A DNA stretch of 28,844 nt, taken from NCBI GenBank assembly GCA_964573795.1, contig CAZNMF010000110.1, positions 1 through 28,844 of the forward strand, written 5' to 3'. Made by a program: the position numbers and the translations under genes. Of this stretch, positions 17,126 through 25,143 are shown one piece after another. The stretch comes from CAZNMF01 sp964573795. Lineage in GTDB: Bacteria > Acidobacteriota > Vicinamibacteria > Vicinamibacterales > SCN-69-37. The notes below the pieces were generated by a model that searched no databases, was not told the origin of the DNA, and was given only the letters and a program-made list of their open reading frames with translations. Each line of letters opens with the position of its first letter. The first letter of the stretch is position 1.

Positions 17126-18407
17126 CTCCGGGCCTGCGCGCCACGCGATCATCGTCGCCGACCGGCTCGGCAAGGCGTACGCCCTGGGCGGGCATCGGCC
17201 GAACGGCGTGCTGCGCGACAGTCTCGTCGCGGGCGTCGAGACGCTCAAGCGCACGCTGCGTGGCGGCCACGTCGCGACGCGGACGCCGCGCGACATGGTG
17301 ACCGCCCTCGACGACGTGTCGTTCACGGTCCCGGAAGGCGACGTCGTCGGCATCGTCGGACGCAATGGCTCCGGCAAGAGCACGCTGCTGAAGATCCTGG
17401 CCCGGATTACCGAGCCGACGCACGGCGAAGCCATCGTCCGCGGCCGCATCGGGGCGCTGCTCGAGGTCGGATCCGGGTTCCATCCCGAGCTCACGGGCCG
17501 CGAGAACGTCTTCATCAACGGATCGATCCTCGGGATGAAGCGGCGCGAGATCGTGCGTCGCTTCGACGACATCGTCGCGTTTGCCGGCGTCGAGCGATTT
17601 CTCGACACGCCGGTCAAGCACTATTCGAGCGGCATGCAGATGCGGCTCGCGTTCGCCGTCGCGGCGCATCTCGAGGCGCACATCCTGCTCGTCGACGAAG
17701 TGCTCGCCGTCGGTGACGCGGAGTTCCAGCGCAAGTGTCTCGGCAAGATGCAGGAGGTGAGCCGCGCGGGCCGCACGGTGGTCCTGGTCTCGCACCAGAT
17801 GGGGCAGATCCGGCGGCTCTGCCGCACGGTCCTCTGGCTCGATCGCGGGCGCGTGCGCCAGATCGGGCCGGCCGAGGACGTCCTTCACGCGTACGAATCC
17901 GCGTCGGCGTCGGCCGAACCGCAGTCGAGCGGTGGGACCTTCGCGGGATGGGCCTTGGGCGACGGCACGACGTACTTGGCCGACGGCGCGCGGCCATTCA
18001 GCGTACGCGTGCGTCTCGGGCTGCGCGCCCCGATCCGCAACGGCCATCTGCGTCTCGCGCTGCTGGATCCCGGCGACGAGGTCGTCGCCGGATGGGGATT
18101 CGACGCGCTCGCGCTGGATCCGGCGACGCCGTATGTCGACGTCGCCATTCCCCAATTGCCGTTGCGCCCCGGCGCCTACCGCTGGACGCTGGCGCTGTAC
18201 GACGATGGCAACGCTGCGACCGGCGGACGTCTGATCGAACAATGGACGGCCGTGCCGGAGCTTCGCCTCGGCGGCACGCCGTACGGACACGTGCAGGACG
18301 CCTGGGCGGGTTGGCTCAACGTGCCGGTGCGGCTGCGCGTGCCGGCGCCGACCGGCGATCTGGCCGCCGCTTCGGTCGTGAGCTCGACGGACGCGGTCGC
18401 GATGTGA
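17115..18407 (+). CDS. wzt: Polysaccharide ABC transporter ATPase with carbohydrate-binding tail (Wzt)
   Basis: A 430-residue ATP-binding subunit paired with the permease just upstream. Walker A GRNGSGKST (about 82-90), Q-loop region with GALLEVGSGFHPELTGREN, signature YSSGMQMRLAFA (about 170), Walker B ILLVDEVLAVGD (about 190-201) and switch histidine in VLVSHQMG. From about residue 260 a second domain of beta strands follows (FSVRVRLGLRAPIRNGHL, AYRWTLALYDDGN); this is the Wzt C-terminal domain, which in O9a-type systems recognises the finished polymer end. Its presence suggests export of a specific, cytoplasmically completed glycan. ATG 17115 is preferred over the TTG two codons earlier; it lies inside the end of the permease gene, 11 bases of overlap. 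Confidence 0.93.
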   Translation: MSSDSGPARHAIIVADRLGKAYALGGHRPNGVLRDSLVAGVETLKRTLRGGHVATRTPRDMVTALDDVSFTVPEGDVVGIVGRNGSGKSTLLKILARITEPTHGEAIVRGRIGALLEVGSGFHPELTGRENVFINGSILGMKRREIVRRFDDIVAFAGVERFLDTPVKHYSSGMQMRLAFAVAAHLEAHILLVDEVLAVGDAEFQRKCLGKMQEVSRAGRTVVLVSHQMGQIRRLCRTVLWLDRGRVRQIGPAEDVLHAYESASASAEPQSSGGTFAGWALGDGTTYLADGARPFSVRVRLGLRAPIRNGHLRLALLDPGDEVVAGWGFDALALDPATPYVDVAIPQLPLRPGAYRWTLALYDDGNAATGGRLIEQWTAVPELRLGGTPYGHVQDAWAGWLNVPVRLRVPAPTGDLAAASVVSSTDAVAM

Positions 18408-18417
18408 CGTAGGGATC

Positions 18418-19602
18418 ATGCTCGCGGTCGTCGAAACCCATCCGGTGCAATATCACGCACCCGTCTATCGAGTCCTTCAGCAGCAGTTCGGCGTGCCGGT
18501 GACGGCGATCTACGGATCCGACTTCAGCGTCCGCCGCTATCGTGACGCGGAATTCGGCGCCGCGGTGACGTGGGGCACGGACCTGCTGTCGGGCTACGCG
18601 CAACACTTTCTGTCGCGCGCGACGGACGGCGCCGAGCCGGACCTCGCCGCGCTCTCGGCGCACGGCGTTGGCCGCCTGCTGCGGCAGATTGCCCCGGCGG
18701 CGACGTTGCTCGTCGGCTACAGTCCCGCGTTTCATCGCCAGGCCTGGTACGCGGCATGGCGCCTCGGCAAGCCGTTGCTGTTCCGCGGGGAAACCACCGA
18801 TCGCGCGCAGACGGCCAGCGGCGTGACGGCCGCCGTCCGGCGCATCGGCCTGCGCCACGCGTATCGCACGTGCGCGCGTCTGCTCTACATCGGCGAGCGC
18901 TCACGACGCCACTATCGCGACTTCGGCGTCGACGACGCGCGCCTCGTCTTTGCGCCGTACTGCGTCGACACGACGCCCTTCCGGATGGATGACGACGCGC
19001 GCGAGGCGTGCCGTGGAGAAGCGCGCGCCGCACTCGGCGCGGGCGCTGACAGCGTCGTCGTGCTGTATGTGGGCAAGCTGAGCTGGCGCAAAGGCGTCGA
19101 TCTGCTGCCGCAGGCCATCCAGGCGCTGCCCGCCGAGCTCCGCGCGAGGATCGTGCTGGCGGTCCTGGGCGATGGCGCGTTGCGCGAAGCGTTGGCCCAG
19201 CAGGCGCGCGACACGGGCACGGCGATTCGTCTTCTCGACGTGCAGTCGCAGGACGCCTTGAGCCGGTTCTACCACGCCGCCGACATGCTCGTGCTGCCGA
19301 GCCGATCCGGCGAGACGTGGGGCCTTGTCGTCAACGAGGCGTTGCACCACGGCGTGCCGTGCGTGGTCTCCGATCGCGTCGGCTGCGCGCCGGACTTGAT
19401 CGACGCGTCGACTGGCGTGGTGTGCGAGGCGGACTCGAGCGCGGCGCTCGGCTGGGCGATCGGCGCGGCGATGGAGCTCGCCGGGCGTCCCGACGTCCGT
19501 GAGCGGTGCCGGCAGCGCGCCGCCGGCTATTCGGTCGCGCGCGCGGCGCAGGGAATCGCCGAGGCGTACCACGCCGTGGCCGACGGTCAGATCGCGGCAT
19601 GA
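18418..19602 (+). CDS. Family 4 glycosyltransferase
   Basis: A 394-residue retaining glycosyltransferase with two Rossmann-like halves. The C-terminal half shows the GT4 donor site: YVGKLSWRKGVDLL (about 217-230) and the E-x7-E motif in SGETWGLVVNEAL (E299, E307), followed by GVPCVVSDRVGC. The N-terminal half begins MLAVVETHPVQYHAPVYRVL, a start seen in glycosyltransferases of surface polysaccharide loci. No membrane helix. Sugar specificity cannot be read. The gene begins 10 bases after wzt with a GGGA-type ribosome site and overlaps the next gene by four bases. Confidence 0.88.
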   Translation: MLAVVETHPVQYHAPVYRVLQQQFGVPVTAIYGSDFSVRRYRDAEFGAAVTWGTDLLSGYAQHFLSRATDGAEPDLAALSAHGVGRLLRQIAPAATLLVGYSPAFHRQAWYAAWRLGKPLLFRGETTDRAQTASGVTAAVRRIGLRHAYRTCARLLYIGERSRRHYRDFGVDDARLVFAPYCVDTTPFRMDDDAREACRGEARAALGAGADSVVVLYVGKLSWRKGVDLLPQAIQALPAELRARIVLAVLGDGALREALAQQARDTGTAIRLLDVQSQDALSRFYHAADMLVLPSRSGETWGLVVNEALHHGVPCVVSDRVGCAPDLIDASTGVVCEADSSAALGWAIGAAMELAGRPDVRERCRQRAAGYSVARAAQGIAEAYHAVADGQIAA

Positions 19603-20633
19603 CGTGGCCGCGCGTCCTGCTCGTCGCCGATCCGTCGCCCACGCAGCTCGGCGCGCACCTGATCGACGCCGCGAACAGCCTCGGCGTGGATCTGCGCCTG
19701 TGCGCCACGCCGGACGCCTACGGCGGCCCGGCGCTCGTGCGCAAGGCGAGCTGGTGGCTCGGCGGCCGACGGCCCGCGCGCTTGCGCGCATTCAGCGCGA
19801 CGGTGCTCGAGACGGCCCGCGCGTGGCGTCCGGACGTCGTGCTCACGACCGGACTCGCGCCCGTGGCTGCGGCCGCGCTCGCAGAGATCGGACGCCTCCG
19901 TATTCGGCGGTTGAATTTCTCGACGGACGATCCGTGGAATCCCGCGCATGCCGCGCCCTGGTTCCTGCGCGCGCTGCCGATGTACGACGTCGTGTTCTCG
20001 CCGCGACGCGCGAACCTCGATGATTTGCGCCGCGCCGGTGTCGCGCGCGTCGCCTATCTGCCATTCGGGTACAACCCGCGCGCGCATCGTCCGGAGCCGC
20101 CGGCGACCGACGCCGAGCGCGCCCGGTTCGCGGCCGATGTCATGCTGGCCGGCGGCGCCGACGCCGACCGGGTGCGCGTCGTCGCGCCGCTCATCGACGC
20201 CGGGTTCTCGGTCGCGTTGTACGGCGGATATTGGACGCGATTCGCGGCCACGCGCCGGCACGCGCGCGGCATGCTGGATGAAGCCGGGCTTCGCCGGGCG
20301 ACGGCCACGGCGAAGGTGTGTCTCGGCCTCGTTCGACGCGCCAACCGGGACGGGCACGCGATGCGCACCTTCGAGGTGCCGGCGATGAACGGGTGTCTCC
20401 TGGCCGAACGCACGCCGGACCACACCGAGCTGTTCGGCGCCGACGGCCTTGCCGTACGCTATTTCGAGCGTCCTGACGAGGCGGTCGAACAGGTCGCGGC
20501 ATTGCTCGCCGATGCCGGGATGCGCGATCGACTCGTGGCGCGCGCGCACGAGATCGTGGTCACGGGTCGCCACACGTACGCGGATCGGCTGGCCACCATG
20601 TTGACAACGACGGAGCAGCAGCACGATGCCTGA
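19599..20633 (+). CDS. CgeB-like glycosyltransferase (Glyco_trans_1_2 type)
   Basis: A 344-residue protein of the CgeB/spore-maturation type of GT4-fold glycosyltransferases. The N-terminus MTWPRVLLVADPSPTQLG begins a Rossmann fold; the conserved C-terminal block is NRDGHAMRTFEVPAMNG and then LLAERTPDHTELFGADGLAV, with DEAVEQVAALLADAGMRD typical of the last helices. The frame is open from 19506, but that extension is arginine-rich and overlaps the previous gene, so ATG 19599, in an ATGA overlap with the upstream stop, is chosen. The end overlaps the polymerase gene by 8 bases. Its substrate is unknown; placed between a GT4 and a Wzy-like protein, it likely adds one sugar of the repeat unit. 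Confidence 0.8.
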   Translation: MTWPRVLLVADPSPTQLGAHLIDAANSLGVDLRLCATPDAYGGPALVRKASWWLGGRRPARLRAFSATVLETARAWRPDVVLTTGLAPVAAAALAEIGRLRIRRLNFSTDDPWNPAHAAPWFLRALPMYDVVFSPRRANLDDLRRAGVARVAYLPFGYNPRAHRPEPPATDAERARFAADVMLAGGADADRVRVVAPLIDAGFSVALYGGYWTRFAATRRHARGMLDEAGLRRATATAKVCLGLVRRANRDGHAMRTFEVPAMNGCLLAERTPDHTELFGADGLAVRYFERPDEAVEQVAALLADAGMRDRLVARAHEIVVTGRHTYADRLATMLTTTEQQHDA

Positions 20634-21966
20634 GTCCAATCTCGTTCTCTGGCTGTCGGTGTGGCTGCTCACCGCGGCCTACGTGCTCGTCCGCCACTGG
20701 TACGACGGGCAGGGCGCCGGGCTCGTGCCGACGTACGTCCTCAGCTTTGGCGCCATCTACTGGCTGGCCGCGTGCATGTACGGCCTCCCGTGGTACCTCG
20801 CACCGGACTTCGACATGACCGTCAACGGCTTGCGCGTGGCCGTGATCGCGATGCTGGCGTTCGGGCTCGGTGGCGAGATCGGCAAGGCGGGCTTTCGCCG
20901 ATTCGGCGCGGCCCCGTCGCACGTCGAGCCCAAAGCGACCGATCCGCGCATCGCCAACGCCGCGCTCGTCGTGGGCGCCGTGTTCTACGTCGTGATCTCG
21001 CCCATCGTCGCGGCTTTGCCGACGGCCGAGGCGCTGGCCTCGACGACCTCGTCGTTGATGGTGCTCGGCGTCGCGCTCAAGGCCTGGAACGCCTGGCGGC
21101 GCGGCCGGCCGGTCTGGACGTGGCTCTGGCTCGCCGCGACGCTCGCGGCGCCGTTCATCACGGTCGTCGGACAGGGATTCCTCGGCTTCGGCTTCGCGGC
21201 GATGGTCATCGTCGCTGCCTTCGTCGCGAGCTTCTACCGGCCGCGGTGGCAGGTCGTCGTCGTGGGGGTGCTGGTCGCGTACGGCGGCCTGTCGATCTAC
21301 GTCACGTACATGCGCGATCGCCGCGACATTCGTCAGGTCGTGTGGGGAGGACAGGCGCTCGGCAGCCGCGTCGATCAGCTCGCGGCCACCGTTGCCGACT
21401 TCGAGTGGTTCGATCCGCACAACATCGATCACTTGCACCGTGTCGACGAACGGCTGAACCAGGACGCCTTCGTCGGCATGGCCGCCGACAGCATCCAGTC
21501 GGGAGCGGTGCCGCTCGCCTATGGCGGCACGATCCGGGACGCCACGCTGGCGCTGATTCCGCGCGCCATCTGGCCCGACAAGCCGATGCGCGCCGGCAGC
21601 GGCGATCTCGTCTCCACCTACACGGGCCTCACGTTCGATCAGGACACGAGCGTCGGCATCGGCCACGTCATGGAGTGCTACGTCAACTTCGCCATGCCCG
21701 GCGTCATCGTCGGCTTCATGCTGATCGGCGCCGTCGTCGTGTACGTCGATCGATCGGCGCGCGCGTGGCTCGATCGTGGCGATGCGGGGCGATTCGCGAT
21801 CTGGTACCTGCCCGGGCTGAGTCTGTTGCTCGTCGGCGGCTCGTTCGTGGAGATGACGTCGAGCGCGGCCGCGGCCCTCGTGATCGCGCTCGCCTTTACG
21901 AGCGTGACGAAACGCTTTCGCGCGCCTGCCGACGCGCCGGCGGCCGTCGCCGACATGCTGCGATGA
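20626..21966 (+). CDS. Wzy-like oligosaccharide repeat-unit polymerase (multi-pass membrane protein)
   Basis: A 446-residue membrane protein with about ten to twelve hydrophobic helices and one large extramembrane loop (about 225-335). The loop carries RLNQDAFVGM (276-285) and PRAIWPDKP (312-320), a combination typical of O-antigen/oligosaccharide repeat-unit polymerases, which are otherwise poorly conserved. A Wzy enzyme joins lipid-linked repeat units on the periplasmic side. This is striking because the same operon encodes an ABC exporter, which normally moves finished polymer. The start ATG 20626 overlaps the previous stop by 8 bases; its own stop overlaps the next start (ATGA). A ligase or another membrane enzyme of the locus is the main alternative. 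Confidence 0.7.
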   Translation: MPESNLVLWLSVWLLTAAYVLVRHWYDGQGAGLVPTYVLSFGAIYWLAACMYGLPWYLAPDFDMTVNGLRVAVIAMLAFGLGGEIGKAGFRRFGAAPSHVEPKATDPRIANAALVVGAVFYVVISPIVAALPTAEALASTTSSLMVLGVALKAWNAWRRGRPVWTWLWLAATLAAPFITVVGQGFLGFGFAAMVIVAAFVASFYRPRWQVVVVGVLVAYGGLSIYVTYMRDRRDIRQVVWGGQALGSRVDQLAATVADFEWFDPHNIDHLHRVDERLNQDAFVGMAADSIQSGAVPLAYGGTIRDATLALIPRAIWPDKPMRAGSGDLVSTYTGLTFDQDTSVGIGHVMECYVNFAMPGVIVGFMLIGAVVVYVDRSARAWLDRGDAGRFAIWYLPGLSLLLVGGSFVEMTSSAAAALVIALAFTSVTKRFRAPADAPAAVADMLR

Positions 21967-23090
21967 TCACCGACACGCGCAACGGCCGGCCCGGCGTCGC
22001 CGCGGTGACGTTCGATCCGCGCGGCGGCGGCATTGCCGCGGTCTCGCGGCTGGTGGCCGGCGCGCTGACGACGGCCGATGGGCAGCCGCCGGTGCAGCTC
22101 AGCCTGGCTCTCGATGCGGGCGACGGCCGATTCGACAGCTCGACGCTCGACCGGCTGCGATTCGGCGCGCGCGTTCTCGCGGCGCAAGCCACGGGCGCGT
22201 GCGAGTGGCTGCTGTTCACGCATCTGAGCCTCGCGACCGCCCAGCGCTTCGTGCCCGCGATCTGCCGGCGCCCGTACGCCGTGTTCCTGCACGACGTCGA
22301 AGCGTGGCAGACGCAGCCGCCGGCGCGCCGCCGCGTGCTCGATCGCGCGTTTCTGCGTCTGGCGAATTCGACGTACACCGCGCGGCGCGTCCTCGAAGCG
22401 AATCCGGGCGTTGGCGACGTTATCGCGTGCCCGTTGGCGCTCGGACCGGACTGGACGTCGCGCGCGTCCACGGAGGTCGCGCGCGCGCAGCCGCCGCGGC
22501 CGCACGTGCTGATCGTCGGCCGCATGATCGCCAGCGAGCGATACAAGGGGCACGATCAGCTCCTGGCCGCATGGCCGCGCGTGCGCCAGCGCGTGCCCGC
22601 AGCGAAGCTGATTTGTGTCGGCGAAGGCGACGACGTCGAGCGGCTGCGATCGGCGGCGCGCAAGATCGGCGTCGGCGACGCCGTGGAATTCACCGGCTTC
22701 GTCTCCGACGAGGAGCGCTGGCGGCTGTATCGCGAGGCGGCCGTCTTCGCGATGCCGAGCCGGCGCGAAGGATTCGGGCTCGTGTACCTCGAAGCGATGG
22801 CCGCCGGTCTGCCGTGCATCGGCTCCATCCACGACGCCGCGTCCGAAGTCATCGTCGACGGCCGGACGGGATGGCTCGTCGATCAGTCGGACACGAACGC
22901 CCTCGCCGATCGCATCGTCCACCTGTTGTCTGACGAGCCGGAACGCGCGGCCATGGGCGACGCGGGCCGCCGCCGCTTTCTCGCGCAGTTCACGTTCGAC
23001 GCGTTCCAGTCGCGGCTGACGTCCGCGCTCGCGTCGTCGGCGCCGGCAGGGCAGGGCGTGTCGCTCGGCGTTCGACCGCAGGGCTTGTGA
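21963..23090 (+). CDS. Family 4 glycosyltransferase
   Basis: A 375-residue GT4 enzyme. The donor half contains IVGRMIASERYKGHDQLLAA (about 181-200), the E-x7-E motif in SRREGFGLVYLEAM (E269, E277) and ASEVIVDGRTGWLVD, all strong GT1-group signatures; the N-terminal half has GGGIAAVSRLVAGAL and VFLHDVEAW. The frame is open far upstream over the polymerase gene, but ATG 21963, in an ATGA overlap, gives the normal length. It is soluble, presumably acting at the inner face of the membrane on the growing lipid-linked oligosaccharide. Confidence 0.88.
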   Translation: MITDTRNGRPGVAAVTFDPRGGGIAAVSRLVAGALTTADGQPPVQLSLALDAGDGRFDSSTLDRLRFGARVLAAQATGACEWLLFTHLSLATAQRFVPAICRRPYAVFLHDVEAWQTQPPARRRVLDRAFLRLANSTYTARRVLEANPGVGDVIACPLALGPDWTSRASTEVARAQPPRPHVLIVGRMIASERYKGHDQLLAAWPRVRQRVPAAKLICVGEGDDVERLRSAARKIGVGDAVEFTGFVSDEERWRLYREAAVFAMPSRREGFGLVYLEAMAAGLPCIGSIHDAASEVIVDGRTGWLVDQSDTNALADRIVHLLSDEPERAAMGDAGRRRFLAQFTFDAFQSRLTSALASSAPAGQGVSLGVRPQGL

Positions 23091-23092
23091 CG

Positions 23093-24259
23093 ATGCGGAT
23101 TCTGCACGTCATTCCGGCGGTGGCGGAGCGGTACGGCGGACCGAGCACGGTCGCGCTCGACACGTGTGCCCGTCTGGCGGCGCGCGGACACGACGTGCTG
23201 CTGGCAACGACGGACGCGGACGGCCCCGGGCGGCTCGACGTGGCGCTGGGGCAGCCGACGGCCTATCGCGGCGCGCGGGCGATCTTCTTCACGCGCACGT
23301 CGAGTGAAGCGTTCAAGTGGTCGCCGGATCTTGCGACGTGGCTCGATCGACACGTCGTCGAATTCGACGTCGTCGACATCCATGCCATCTTCTCGCACAG
23401 CTCGCTCGTCGCGGGCCGCGCGTGCCGGCATGCGGACGTGCCGTACGTCGTGCGGCCGCACGGCTCGCTCGATCCCTGGAGCCTGGCGAGAAAGGCGTGG
23501 CAGAAGCAGCTCCTGTTCTGGCTCGGCGCGCGTCGATTGCTCACCGGCGCGGCGCGCGTGCAGTACACGACGGCGGAGGAGCAGCGGTTGGCCGAGGCGC
23601 GGTTGCCGTGGCTCGCTCGCGGCGTCGTCGTCCCGCTCGGCGTCGGCGACGAGCGTCCGCGCTCGTCGTCACCGGGGGCGTCGACCGCGCCGTACGTGCT
23701 GACGCTGTCGCGCCTGGAGCGCAAGAAAGGCCTCGAGCTGTTGATCGCGGCGTTTCATCGCGTCGCCGTGGCTGGTGCGCTGGCGGAGTGGCGGCTGGTG
23801 ATCGCCGGCGACGGTGACGCCGGTTACGTGCGCGATCTGAAGCGCATGGCGGCGAACGGCTCGGCCGCGGCACGGATCGATTTTCCCGGATGGGTGTCGG
23901 GCGACGAGAAGGCCGCGCTGCTTCAGCGCGCATCGCTGTTCGCGTGCCCGTCCGAGCAGGAGAACTTCGGCGTCGCCCTCGTCGAGGCCATGGCCGAAAG
24001 CGTTCCGGTCCTCGTGTCGCCGGGTGTCAACCTGGCGCCGGACATTGCAGCAGCGGGTGCGGGCTGGATTGCCGAGCGCAACCCGGCGTCGTTTCCTCGC
24101 GTGCTCGAGGCCATCCTGCACGATCGGCCGGCACGGCTCTCGCGCGGTCAGGCCGCGTCGGCGCTCGCGCGCCGGTTCACGTGGGAACGCAGCGTGGACG
24201 CGCTCGTCGCGCTCTACGAGGACGTGCGAGGTCCGGGCCACGGAGGGCTGGCTGCGTGA
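23093..24259 (+). CDS. Family 4 glycosyltransferase
   Basis: A 388-residue GT4 enzyme beginning MRILHVIPAVAERYGGPS, a common start in this family with the glycine-rich loop near the acceptor site. The motif RPHGSLDPWSL (about 121-131) and, in the donor half, LSRLERKKGLELL and the E-x7-E in SEQENFGVALVEAM (E290, E298) identify it. A GTG at 23087 overlapping the upstream stop (GTGA) is an alternative start two codons earlier. The last four bases overlap the following GT2 gene (GTGA). The HGSLDPW type often occurs in exopolysaccharide clusters; donor sugar unknown. Confidence 0.88.
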   Translation: MRILHVIPAVAERYGGPSTVALDTCARLAARGHDVLLATTDADGPGRLDVALGQPTAYRGARAIFFTRTSSEAFKWSPDLATWLDRHVVEFDVVDIHAIFSHSSLVAGRACRHADVPYVVRPHGSLDPWSLARKAWQKQLLFWLGARRLLTGAARVQYTTAEEQRLAEARLPWLARGVVVPLGVGDERPRSSSPGASTAPYVLTLSRLERKKGLELLIAAFHRVAVAGALAEWRLVIAGDGDAGYVRDLKRMAANGSAAARIDFPGWVSGDEKAALLQRASLFACPSEQENFGVALVEAMAESVPVLVSPGVNLAPDIAAAGAGWIAERNPASFPRVLEAILHDRPARLSRGQAASALARRFTWERSVDALVALYEDVRGPGHGGLAA

Positions 24260-25143
24260 CGGACGCGCGCAGCACGCTCTCGGCCGTCATCCTCACGTTC
24301 AACGAGGCGCGCAACATCGACGCGTGCCTCGAGCGCCTCACCGCGTGGACCGCCGAGGTCTTCGTCGTCGACTCCGGCAGCACGGATGACACCGTCGCAA
24401 TCGCACGCACGCGCGGCGCGACCGTCGTCACGCATCCGTTCGAGACGCACGCGAAGCAGTGGCGATGGGCGCTCGACTCGCTGCCGCTGAAGACGGACTG
24501 GGTGCTCGCGCTCGACGCCGACCAGCGCGTGACGCCGGAGCTGCGGGACGCGATCGTCGCCGCCCTGGCCGATCCGGGCCGCACTGCCGTGCGTGGCTAC
24601 TTCGTCAACCGGCGGCAGATCTTCCGCGGCCGGTGGATCCGGTACGGCGGCTATTACCCGAAATATCTGCTGAAGCTCTTTCGGCGCGATGCCGTCTCGC
24701 TCGACGACGCCGATCTCGTCGATCATCACTTTCTCGTCGAGGGCACCGTGGCCACGCTCGCTGGCGACATGATCGAGGACAACCGGAACGAAGCTGCGAT
24801 CTTCGACTGGACGGCGAAGCACAATCGCTATGCCGTGCTGCAGGCGCGGCAGGAGATCGCGGCGCGCGCCGCTGCAGTGCCGATCGGGATCGACGCCCTC
24901 TGGGGCCATCCGGATCAGCGCGTTCGATGGCTGAAACAACAGTGGGCACGATTGCCGCTCTTCGTGCGGCCGTGCCTCTACGTCTTCTATCGCTACGTCC
25001 TGCGGCTCGGATTTCTCGACGGCCGTGAGGGCTTCATCTTTCACGTATTGCAGGGCTTCTGGTACCGGCTCCTGGTCGACATCAACGTCAGCGAGATCAC
25101 GGCGTCCGCCGCCGCACGCGGCGCGGACGTGACACGACGATGA
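24256..25143 (+). CDS. Family 2 glycosyltransferase (WaaE/KdtX-like)
   Basis: A 295-residue inverting GT-A glycosyltransferase. It shows the nucleotide-binding start SAVILTFNEARNI, the first acidic site in FVVDSGSTDDT (about 36-46) and the metal-binding DxD in ALDADQRV (D87, D89). The block GGYYPKYLLKLFRRD and the acidic DHHFLVEG that follow resemble WaaE-type enzymes, which add beta-linked glucose to LPS core or initiate related glycans. The open frame extends to 23890, but only GTG 24256, overlapping the previous stop as GTGA, gives a proper family N-terminus. A hydrophobic segment near the C-terminus (about 232-255, FVRPCLYVFYRYVLRLGFL) may attach it to the membrane. Confidence 0.87.
   Translation: MTDARSTLSAVILTFNEARNIDACLERLTAWTAEVFVVDSGSTDDTVAIARTRGATVVTHPFETHAKQWRWALDSLPLKTDWVLALDADQRVTPELRDAIVAALADPGRTAVRGYFVNRRQIFRGRWIRYGGYYPKYLLKLFRRDAVSLDDADLVDHHFLVEGTVATLAGDMIEDNRNEAAIFDWTAKHNRYAVLQARQEIAARAAAVPIGIDALWGHPDQRVRWLKQQWARLPLFVRPCLYVFYRYVLRLGFLDGREGFIFHVLQGFWYRLLVDINVSEITASAAARGADVTRR

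Noticed and set aside
20661..21962. Upstream in-frame extension of the GT4 gene at 21963, giving 809 residues
   Set aside because: The extension overlaps the whole polymerase gene in another frame and is Arg-rich and featureless; ATG 21963 with the ATGA overlap gives a normal GT4.
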